From Plazaster borealis (taxonomy: Eukaryota; Echinodermata; Asteroidea; Forcipulatida; Labidiasteridae): 64,000 bases of DNA. A program made the position numbers and the translations under genes. Below the pieces are notes generated by a model. The model was given only the letters and a program-made list of their open reading frames with translations, did no database searches and was not told the DNA's origin. This document shows, in pieces, positions 22,501-34,500 of the stretch. Numbering within the stretch: the first letter of the stretch is position 1; each line of letters begins with the position of its first letter. The stretch spans positions 24,360,526 through 24,424,525 of the forward strand of contig CM037463.1 of the NCBI GenBank assembly GCA_021014325.1, read 5' to 3'.

Positions 22501-25500
22501 ACTTATTTTAAAATTGGGGTATGTTGAAATGATGGCATTTCAACTTGTTGGTAACCCACAGGGTTATAGAATTCAAGGAGCTTCTGGGAACAGTGTCCCA
22601 AGTACTAGATAAGAGGATTAAAGAGAAGGATTTCTTTTTCTGAAAAAATAACAGCTACTTTTTTTTCACCGGGCAGACATAACAAGTCTAAATCCAGATA
22701 AAAGTCAAAAACAAATTCATCCCCATAAGCAACTGTGCTAAGGGCTATCCTGTAAGCAGAAATAGAAACTGTACTAAGAGACATCCTGTAAGCAGTAATA
22801 GAAACTGTGCTAAGAGCCATCCTGTAAGCAGGAATAGAAACTGTACTAAGAGCCATCCTGCAAGCAGAAATAGAAACTGTGCTAAGAGCCATCCTGTAAG
22901 CAGAAATAGAAACTGTGCTAAGAGACATCCTGTAAGCAGAAATAGAAACTGTGCTAAGAGCCATCCTGTAAGCAGAAATAGAAACTGTGCTAAGAGCCCT
23001 TCCATAAGCAGAAATAGAAACTGAGGTAAGAGCTGACCTGCAAGCAGAAATCTGTGCTAAGCGCCATCCCGTAAGCAGAACATTTTCTCCTTACAGGCTT
23101 TATGGAATTGACCAAAGGGCCCTGTTTCTTGAAGCTAATAAACGTGCTCAACAAATTTCATTTGCTAAGCGAAAAAGTTAACGGGATACCACTCACAAGT
23201 TAACCTGTTTTTGCAAGCAATCCCTGTATGCCTAACACTAACAGCCTTTAGTGTGCCATGAAGCCCATCACTTAAATGAATTCTCGCTTACCAACCTACG
23301 GAGACCAGGGCTCAATTTCACTAAGCAGTAAGATTCATCTTAAGGTGAGTTGTCAGTTTTACCATAGTGATTTGTATTGAGACATCACAATTTGCTTATT
23401 AATTAAGATTGATACATAGTTCAATCTTATCTCTTTGTGAAATCGAGACCAGGGCCCATTTTCATAGAGCTGCTTAAAAACAAAAAGTAGAGCAAGCACA
23501 ACAAAATAATGCTTACCAGAATAAGGTTACTAGCCAAACTACAATGTCACATGTACAATTTGTGACTGGTATCCTGCTCATTTCTGCTAAGCAAAAAATT
23601 GTTAAGCAATATTTTCTGTTTAAGCATCTCTATGAAATTGGGCCCAGGAGACAAAGCGTCTGAGGTGAATTTATTCAATGCTTGGTGCTTTGGGGCTTTT
23701 AAATTGGTCACCAGATACTGCATACCTTAAATAAATAAATACTCTGTCATTATCATTATATTTTATATCAATTTATGAATCATAAAGGTGGCATTATTTA
23801 CAAGCAACACGTTTGATATTTTGATTCAATCTTGGTGAAGAATAATATCCCCCACTTAACAGATCATGTGATCGTATTAAACCAGTTGCACGTACACGTT
23901 TGGTAATGACTCAAAACAAATATTAGCATAAAAACTGACTTGGTAACAAGCAACAGAGAGCTGTATAAAACATTGTAGGAAACGACTCCCTCTGACAACA
24001 AGGGTGTTTTTTCTTTCATCATTTTCTTGCAACTTCGATGACCAATTGAGCCCAAATTTTCACAGGCTTGTTATTTTATGCACATGTTGGGATACACCAA
24101 GTGAGAACACTGGTCTTTGACAATTTCCAAACATGTTCATGCCTTTACGAGGTTTACATCGGATACCGGGTAGCCAAGCAACCAGTCTAAATTATTTGCT
24201 ATATACAAATGCTTGAAAGATAACTGTTATTAATTTTTTTTAAATTAAAATTAAAAATTAATAAATACAAATGATAATAATAACAATATATTAATTAACT
24301 TTATATATATATATTTTTTTAGAGTTTATAAAATGGAGGCGTAGCTGTAACCAGCTGTAGCCCAGTGTTAGATAAACTGTACAAGCTTGCAATGACCTCA
24401 TGTGGTGAATGCATACACTACACAGTCAACCCTTCTACTGCTGACCATTCAATGTCATCCAAGTGGTTTTGATTTTTGAATGATAGATAAACTATGTTAT
24501 CCTGCAATATGATATCATGTGTTAAATTTATCTAAACAGTACACATTCAACCCTCCTACTGTATGACCATTCAATATCATCCACCGTGGTTTTGAATAAA
24601 GATAAACTATGCCAGCCCGCAATATTATGTCATGTGGTGAATGCATCTACATGGTACACAATCAACCCTCCTACTATCTGACCATTCAATATCATCCACA
24701 GTGGTTTTGAATGATAGATAAACCATGGAGGAAGGAAATAAAACTATGCCAGCCTGTGGTATGATATCATGTGGTGAATGCATCTACACAGTACACAGCC
24801 AACCCTCCTACTCTCTGACCATTCAATATCATCCACTGTGGTTGTGAATGATAGATAAACTATGCCAGCCTGAAATATGATATCATGAACTGAATGCATC
24901 TACACGGTACACAGTCAACCCTCCTACTGTCTCGCCATTCAATATCATCCACTGTGGTTTTGATTGATAGATAAACTATGGAGGCCTGCAATACGATATC
25001 ATGTAGTGAAGTCATCTACAAGGTACACAATCAACCCTCCTACTGTGTTACCATTCAATATCATACACTGTGGTTTTAAATGATAGATAAACTATAAAAG
25101 GATGGTTTAAGGTACACAATTGAACACTGATTAGTCAGAGAGTACGAGGTTAAGGAGGAAATCAGTCACAGTTTCACATCTCAAACATCCATATAATACT
25201 TCCTAATGTTTCTTGATTATGCAAAAACTGTTTAAGTGACCTCACAATTTGACACTAGCAGAGTCTTTCTCTTGGACTGCTGAGGTTGAAACAAAAACAT
25301 TTTTGGTTGGTGATCATCATCATTTTGGTTGGTTAGCAATGCAACACCACAAAAATGTTTGATCAACAATGTCTCCAAACAAAAATTCAAACTTTGAAAT
25401 TGCAAAATTGTACAACGCTACAACATTCCTTGATTATTATCAAACAACATTAACATAACAACTAGAGGAAGATTGTTCCAAATTATTTTTCCAGCGACAC

Positions 25501-28500
25501 TGAATACTTTTTGACCCAGGACTTTGTTTGCACAGGGAACATTCAAAAGTGTGGACCAAAGAAAACATTGAGCAGTGTAATAGGCCTATGACAGTAAAGT
25601 GGAAAAGTAGGTTTGTAAGCATTTATAAACAAAGGAGCCATTTTACAAAGAAACCGTACTCTTATCTGTACAATAATTTTGTTGTGTACAATTATTGTCA
25701 AATAGTTTGATGTAAACTTGAAACTATTTACTAAGTCATTGCAGTTTGGTCAATTCACTACTTCTGATATTCAACGGGTCATAATGGTCAATGGTAAGTT
25801 GGCTGAACTCTTCAGAAACTTCTCTGTAGTGTTGTTTACTGATTAGCCATGAAGATGTACTGCCGTACATGCCATACATTTTCAAACAGTTTGATGGAGA
25901 GTTGAAACAAAAGTCTTTACAGTCTGGCATAGTCTACTTCCAAATCAACTGTAGGTCTGCAGTCTGTGTGGCAGCTGTCTGTGGGGCAGCAGTCTATGGG
26001 GCAGCAGTCTGTGGGGCAGCCAGCAGTCTGTGGGGCAGCCAGCAGTCTGTGGGGCAGCTGTCAGTGGGGCAGCAGTCTGTGGGGCAGCTGTCTATGGGGC
26101 AGCTGTCTGTGGGGCAGCGGACTGTGGGGCAGCAGTCTGTGGAGAAGCAGTCTGTAGGTCTGCAGTCTTTGGGGCAGCAGTCTGTGGGGCAGCTGTCTGT
26201 GGGGCAGCGGACTGTGGGGCAGCAGTCTGTGGAGAAGCAGTCTGTAGGTCTGCAGTCTTTGGGGTAGCAGTCTTGGGGCAGCTGTCTGTGGGGCAGCAAT
26301 CTATGGGGCAACAGTCTGTGGGGCAGCTGTCTGTGGGGCAGCTGTCGGTGGGGCAGCTGTCGGTGGGGCAGCAGTCTGTTGGGCAGCACTCTGTGGGGCA
26401 GCAGTCTGTGGGGCAGCAGTCTGTGGGGCAGCGGTCTGTGGGGCAGCAGGCTGTTGGGTACATTCTGTGGGGCAGCTGTCTGTGGGGCAGCAGTCTGTGG
26501 GGCAGCAGTCTGTGGGGCAGCAGTCTTTGGGGCAGCAGTCTGTGGGGCAGCAATCTGTGGGGCAGCACTTTGTGGGGCAGCAGTCTGGGGTGGCTGTCTG
26601 TTGGGCAGCTGTCTGTGGGGCAGCAGTCTGTGGGGCAGTGGTCTGTGGGGCAGTGGTCTGTGGGGCAGCAGTCTGTGGGGCAACAGTCTGTGGGGCAGCT
26701 GTCTGTGGGACAGCAGTCTGTGGGGCAGCAGTCTGTGGGGCAGCAGTCTGTGGTGCAGCAGTCTGTGGGGCAGCAGTCTGTGGGGCAGCTGTCTGTGGGA
26801 CAGCAGTCTGTTGGGCAGCAGTCTTTGGGGCAGCAGTCTGTGGGGCAGCAGTCTGTCGGGCAGCAGTCTGTTGGGCAGCAGTCTGTAGGGCAGCGGTCTG
26901 TGGGGCAGCGGGCTGTTGGGTAGCGGTCTGTGGGGCAGCAGTCTGTGGGGTAGCAGCCAGTTGGGCAGCAGCCAGTTGGGCAGCAGTCTGTGGGGCAGCT
27001 GTCTGTGGGACAGCAGTCTGTTGGGCAGCAGTCTGTGGGGCGGCAGTCTGTGGTGCAGCAGTCTGTGGGGCAGCAGCCTGTTGGGCAGCAGTCTGTGGGC
27101 AGCAGTCTGTGTGGTAGAAGTCTGTGGGGCAGCAGTCTGTTGGCAGCACTCTGTGGGGCAGCAGTCTTTGGGGCAGCAGTCTGTGGAGCAGCAGTCTGTG
27201 GGGCAGCAGCCTGTGGGGCAGCAGCCTGTTGGGCAGCAGTCTGTGGGCAGCAGTCTGTGTGGTAGAAGTCTGTGGGGCAGCAGTCTGTTGGCAGCAGTCT
27301 TTGGGGCAGCAGTCTTTGGGGCAGCAGTCTGTGGAGCAGCAGTCTGTTGGGCAGCAGCCTGTTGGGCAGCAGTCTGTGGGGCAGCAGTCTGTTGGGCAGC
27401 ACTCTTGAGGGACAGCAGTCTTTGGGGCAGCAGTCTGTGGGGCAGCAGTCTGTTGAGCAGCAGCCTGTTGGGCAGCAGTCTGTGGCAGAAGTCTGTGGGG
27501 CAGCAGTCTGTTGGGCAGCACTCTGTGGGGCAGCAGTCTTTGGGGCAGCAGTCTTTGGGGCAGCAGTTTGTGGGGCAACAGTCTGTGGGGCAACAGTCTG
27601 TGGGGCAGCAGTCTGTGGGGCAGCAGTCTGTGGGGCAGCAGCCTGTTGGGCAGCAGCCAGTTGGGCAGCATTCTGTTGGTCAGCAGACTGGGGCAGCAGT
27701 CTGTGGGTCAGCAGTCTGTTGGTCAGCAGTCTGTTGGTCAGCTTGGTCATTTGTTAAGTTTTTTAGACACATGTCTGTGGGAGAGTTCTTGACTGTTGGG
27801 CCACGAAGCTGACGAGTAGCTGTCGCTGTCAGTGCTTGACGCTCCTTGCAGCAACTACTGCAACACCGGATTCTCATTTCTGTAATTATCTTTAGTCTGG
27901 TTCGTAGAAAACCATACGCGAATGGCATTGTAGTTACCATGAATGAATACGCAACCGTTATATTTGCATCCAAGAACTTTTCTGCGGAGACTAAATGCAA
28001 AGTTATATGCACTAGGTGAACAGTATCGAAAGCGAGTACAACAATTGTTGTGATGACTAATTTGATTACAACTCTACGTTGTAAAGCGGGTGTTGACAGA
28101 GGGCGCTTCCAAAGTCTTGTTATAGTGCAGGCGTACAAGACAAAGTTAACGATGAGAAACGTCATCGACATGAGGATCATAACTGACAGTAAAACAGTTT
28201 TTCTAGCTTCCCATCCAGCAGATTCTGTCAAAAACAATTTTATGAGCCCCGTACAAACTACAGCAAAGATCCAGGTTCCGACGCATATCACGGCCAGACG
28301 GCATTTCTTCCTGAGAATAGAGGAATGTGTTTGTTTTGCAAACGTTGCTCGAAGATGCTCAATGGCGACCAAGGTTACAAACAAACCAGAGGCAATGAGG
28401 GCAACGGGAACAATTGAACATATTACTTTATGTTCCCTCTTTGGACTTGCAGCCCAAGCCAGACCTAAGTTTAGGAAGAAGATGTTACTCACAGAAAGGT

Positions 28501-31500
28501 TACACAAGACGATATTGAAGGGCGTTTGCATCGACGTGGTGCAAGCCACAAAGAAGATGAAAATACCGTTAGTCAGGAAACCGATTGGGCTCACAACAAA
28601 GATAAGAATACTTGCTGAACAAGTACTGTTTACTCCACAGCTGGAATTTTCCATGTCGCAGACTTCAAGTAGTGTCAGTGGCTAGCGCTGCCAGAGTTCG
28701 AAATGAGTCACGAGGAGGATTTTGAAGATCGTCTCAGCATGGACTTGATCTCTTGTATTCTATCAAGGTGCCAGCAGGCGATGTAAATAACCACGCCCGA
28801 TGTCCTACCTCCCGCCCAGGTAGTAGTTAATAAGCAGGACAGTTCTTTTCAGAACTGAGAAGTCTCCCGAATTCCGAATATTCTACTCTGTGGTAGTAGA
28901 ATAAAAAGCAAGACAAGTTCTCAAAGAACAAAATCTACCTAGCAAGTAGATATACACATAGTGTTACCGCAAACCAAATATATAATGTAAATAACCACAC
29001 AAAGAAACCAACGATTGTTTTGTACCAAGCTTATTCATTGATGCATGTATTCCAATTAGTTCATCATGCATTAAATCTATACAAAATGTCAGGACTCATT
29101 CAGGAGTTAACAATATTTCATCTCAGTTTCACATCTGGTTTATTATTTAATATTTCATCTCTTTATGCTTTTAACAAATAGTGTCAACGATTTGACAGCT
29201 TGACTTATGCAATTTACTGCTCCATCAGTGAAAGAAATAAATTAACATAGGCAGAATTGTTTCTCTCCAACCACAAAAGCTTTCGCAGAACATGAAAACA
29301 CCGAGTATACAGTGCTTATAATAATAATAATAATAATAATAATTCGAGACATTTATGTAGCGCATAATGCAGGAGCCTCTATGCGCACATCCGTGTAAAC
29401 ACTGTTCTTTATCCTTGATGTAATTATTACAACAGTTAATTTTAGTACACTTTGTTTTTCTCAAAGGGCACGACACTGCTCACGGTCAAGAAATATGTAT
29501 CATCTGCTTAAAGGTACACTCTGATTCAGTAAGGTGCTTAAGAAACCACGGCATAAGATGAAACAAATCTGAGAGTTTAGCCAGTTATCGCTGGAAGACA
29601 CGTGTACAAGCAAAACTTTTACGGATATGTAAATGGCAGTCGGATGAACCCATTTTTTCGAAAGGTCGAGGGATGCCTGCGGCAGACGTGAAAATTAGCA
29701 TGGACATTCCATTGTGAAGCGTGCATAGTATGGACTTCAGCGTTATGACTCGCTTGTCCCAAAACAAAAAGGGACAAAGGGTGCTGGAATATTGCTTGAA
29801 ATCTCCCTTTTCCCTTTTACAAATGAGGATTACAAGAGATCCATAGGCTAGCACCATTTATTTGGCATGGTAGTATATCTAAAGTTAAGATTCCATTGGA
29901 TAGGGGCAATATTTCTGATTCTAACATTGATACCACATAAAATTTTAATTTAACTGAACTAATTACAGCAATTAAAAACACAGGCAGACTTTTTACCAGG
30001 ACATAACACAGGGAAAAACAACAACATGTAACAGCCAATTGTAGAAGGTAATCAACAAAGATGGAGGCAGTATGGACGCAGAGCAATTTAGTTCTACTCT
30101 CTTACTCTTGGTAACATTTTCCAGTGATTTGACCAACCTTTTGAAACCATTCAACTACACGGATTGTGTGAGATGCTTTCAATACATGGTATCAAATTGC
30201 AGGCTAGCATAATGTGAACATCATTCCAAACCACAGTGGATGATGTTGAATGATCAGACAGTAGGAGGAATTACTTAGAATCAAAGAATACGACTCATTT
30301 GCTGGCGGAGAAACAAAGGTTTTCCAATAGTGTTCTTGGTCTGACACTACAAACAGTGACAAATTATTCAAATTCTGTCATAAACTGAAGGACAATTACC
30401 TAATTTTATGAGTTTTAATTGCTGTGAGTTGACGCCAATTCTGATCTTCTAACATCCTCCATAATTCAGAGCTTAAAATCATTCACTTCACTGAAAATAC
30501 ACTTTATTTAATATTCTATTTTCTTAGAAACTTGCCGAACATTGTTTTGCCTAAACAAAACTTGTTCATTGTCTTACAGAACTTTTAATCTAGGCTGACT
30601 CGTGGTCAAACAAACAATATTTTCATTTCCTACAATCCAGACCCATGAAGTACATGTAGGTTTGTTTTAAAAAAACAAAAAACGATGCTTCATAGTTTAG
30701 AAAACATGATTCAAGCTTGCACTTTTGAGGTTTATAAATAAAGACAAGTTTACAAACTGTGGGTAAAAAAAATTATTTGCATGCACAGTTTTCACTGTTG
30801 AAAAGCTGTGAATTGGTTTACATGAGATGAAAAGCTGATGAATTATTCATGAGTATGGTCACCCAACAATGAATGAATATTCAATAGCCTCATAGGCAGT
30901 TGTTGTCAACAATCAGTGACTACATGGCTAAGTCCCTCCATTTAACTGCTATTGGTTAGTTTCAGCATAATGAATTATTCATGAGTATGATCACCCACCA
31001 AACATAGAAGAATATTCAATATAGACTCACAGTCAATTGCCAACAAACAGTGACTACATGGTTAGCCCCTTTATATTGATAATGGTTAATGTATGCATAC
31101 TGAATTATTCATAAGTAAGATCCCCACCAAACATGAAAGAATATTCAATATTTAGCCTAATAGTCAATTGCCAACGAACAGTGACTTTTTCACAGGACTC
31201 GGGAAAGTACTGAGTATACAGTGCTTTACACACATCGGTGTACGGGTAAAACCAAATATAATATTCTTTATCCCCGATGCAAATTTAACATCTATTAAAC
31301 AGTGACTGCATGGTTAGTCGACCCTTTATATTGATAATGGTTAATGTATGCATACTGAATCATTCATAAGTATCATCACCTGGCAAACATAGATGAATAT
31401 TCAATATAGAGCATCATAGTCATAAACAATGTGATTGGTTAACTCACCTCCAAACATAAACACATAGTCAGTTTAAAGCCACATAATTGTGAGACAATTG

Positions 31501-34500
31501 CTGACAATAACAGCCATAGACCCTCCCACACATAACCGAATATATGAATAATTCATAAGAATAACTGAATAAAACTTACCTTGTCTGCAGCTCATCTACA
31601 GTCTGGTGGTTGAGTGGCAGCTCACTATTCACCAACTCCTCATCCGTTATGTAACCTCCTGACATCATCATTGTTGGCTTCACTGCCGATGACTTCTTGA
31701 CCCCTTTACTGCTGCTACTCTCAACTTTGACCTTGCCTAGTTGTTTCTCAAGCCACACATTCCTCTGTTTGACTTCTTGAAGGCTGCCCTGCGCTTCGGT
31801 GGTTTTGATGTTGGCATCATCCGCCCTGTGAATGCAAGGGAGAATGAGTGTCACAAACAGTTGACTTCAGCCACTCAGTCACTGTACAAACACTAGTCTA
31901 AGAACTGCTTGGTTGTAAAACTCCTAAGGCCCTGTCACATAGGGCAATTTTTACAGGCAACTTGGAGGCAACAAACTGTACTGAAAGTAAAAGAAACACT
32001 TCGGCAGCACAAGAGACAATCTTCTGGCTGTAACTCACTATGTCCCAAAAAATAATGAGAAAACTGAAATGTGAATGAAGTTTCTTCTTGGAGATTGCCT
32101 TGAACTGGTTGCCTATAAATTGCCTTGTGTGACATGGCCTTTAGGCATCCCGGAAGGCTAGCAAATGATTAGCAACCTGACTGCATGAAACAATACTAAT
32201 TTTACAAGAAAAGATCACACAAAAATTGCACGGGTTGGTCAAAATTGATGTGAATTTGTCAAAATTTATAGCAAAAAAACTAGCCCTTGGGGGTTTGTAA
32301 GGTGTTAAAAATAGCAGAAGGTTTGATAATGTGTGGTGTACTTCTTTAACCTTTAAATGCAGCATTTATTTTAGTGATCAATTAGTGATAAATTGATCAT
32401 ATGGAAACGTTAATTGTTTACTTGTTTTTTGCAAAGGGCGACCCCCCCCAAAAAAACAGGTCACAACAGCGCCCTCAAGAGTCCTCTTTCCCATTCTGAA
32501 AACTGTGTTTTACAACTATTTTCCTGAGGGGATTTAAACTGGTCGCTAGCGACCTGTCGGCACATGAAAGAGTTAAATGGAAAAAACTATTTCTTGGAGG
32601 GATGGAATTGTGAGGGGAGAACATTAATTATAAGGTGTTGAGAAAGTTAGAAATCTTCAAACTAGAATGTTACTGTCCTGACCTATTTTGAAGAATCTGA
32701 ACAAGCTCCATCAGTTTATCCCTCTCTACCTCAGCAACTTGACATAGTGACTTGTATTGCTGCAACTGTCTCCTCCAATCCTCAGATCCCTCTCCTGAAG
32801 CTGATGTTAAGCTCCTTCAAGGGTGATACAAAATGACTCAAGACGTTATAAAGATGTTTTTGGATTGATAATACAAAATAATCGTGAAATAAGGAAGTCT
32901 AATGTGTCACTTTGAAATACCGGATGTATTAAATAATATTAATAGATGTACTAATTTGCATCATCGATAATAAAAAGGTCAAATATATCTCTTTGAAATA
33001 CAGGATGTATTAAATAATATTCAGATTTGTACAGTCTATTGGGTACAATTGTTTACAGGAATGAGTTGGGAATAAAGAGTTATTTATTGACAACAATTAT
33101 TTAGGTTAGCAATTTTAAAGGGGCTGTGTCGTCATGATCAAAGCAGGCCTGTGGCTGTACATGGAATTAGAAACTCTTACCCAGTAACAGCAGGTGCGCT
33201 CTCCATAGATATGATACGGAGGGAGGGCACACGTGCTGTAACTGGGTGAGAGTTCATAATTGCATGTACAGCCACAGGCTTGCTTTGATCATGACGACAC
33301 AGACCCTTTAACCCTTTCATGCACCATTTATTTTAGTGATAAATTGATCATATGGACATAATTAATTGTTTACTCGTTCTTCTGTGCAAATGGCGACCCC
33401 CCCGAAAAACAGGTCACACTAGCACCCTCAAGACTCCTCTTTTTCATTCTGAAAACTGAGGCCGTGCGATCTTTATTTTTCATTTTACAACTATTTTTCT
33501 GAAGGGGTTTAAACCGGTCGCTAGCGACCAGTCAGCACGTGAAAGAGTTAAGCTACAACTAAGACAATTTGACAAGGGATTTCTATTGAATGATAACCTA
33601 CCCTGCACTAGCGGGCCGTGTACCCCTTGATGATGCTCTACTTGGTGTATCTCCATTACTCTGTCTAGATGATCCCCGCTGGCCGGATGGCGGTCGTATC
33701 CCTTGCCTACAAGCAAATTTTTTTTAAAAGAGATCAAAAGTGGAACAACTTTAAAGGTTGTGATTTGTATAAATGTATTCAGGGATGAGATTTGATAAAT
33801 GTGGAAATTCCTGATAAAATGGTTTGCTGGCATGGGTTCCCTCTTATTCTAGCCCCAGAACCTCCCAGATGTTACAATTCAGGAGGTCTACAGACTCTGT
33901 GCATCACCAGAAATACAAAACAACAGGTTTGGACACAATGTGGACTATTTCTTTCTCCCTTTGGTGATTGCTTAATACTTCTTTCAAAAATAATTTAAAG
34001 GCTTAAGGAGATTTTGAAAAATCCTGAGATCAGGCAAAATCCTGAGAATCATGGAATATATTCAATGATGCAATGGAATTTGCAACTATCCCATCCACCA
34101 AATTCAGAAGTAGAATCAATAGAAACTCTCAGGCAGACCACAGGGTTTGAAGATTTGTGCCTGCACAGGACTAAAAATATTTTACCATTAATAAAATTAT
34201 TGTATTTTCAGTTTGCGGTAACACCATGTGTATATATCTACTTTGCTGTGTAGATTTGTTCTTTGAAAACTTGTCTTGCTATTTATTCTACTGCCGCAGA
34301 GTAGATTTCAGAATTCGGGAGATTATTTAGTTCTGAAAAGAACTGTCCTGCTTATTAACTACTACCTGGGCGGAAGGTAGGAAATCAGCCGGGACTACTA
34401 CCTTCACTTTTTAGTGGATCGAGGGGACTTCTAGTTATTCACTTCACTGCCGCAGAGTGAGTTCTTAATTGGGCTCAACATTTCGACAAGCCTGCTCTAG

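Larger units (their letters stand above)
19597..31579 (-). other. Last intron of CCDC13, 12 kb, repeat-rich and hosting a GPCR
   Basis: Much the longest intron in the window. It contains two large tandem arrays, two satellite-like arrays, SINE and MITE copies and the intact GPCR gene. Stretches 19620-20620 and 22345-22720 show nothing I recognise beyond AT-rich DNA. Confidence 0.8.

Noticed and set aside
22605..23005. Repetitive - strand frames ([12 protein letters not shown] repeats)
   Set aside because: A product of a 36-bp minisatellite; the adjoining sequence is not coding.
24416..25100. CRISPR array
   Set aside because: Tandem satellite units with no unique spacers, in an animal genome.
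26092..27750. Open frames of 150-550 codons on both strands
   Set aside because: They arise from a stop-free 15-bp tandem repeat, appear in several frames at once and have no independent start context or domain.
28050..28685. 211-codon + strand frame
   Set aside because: Antisense shadow of the GPCR coding sequence.
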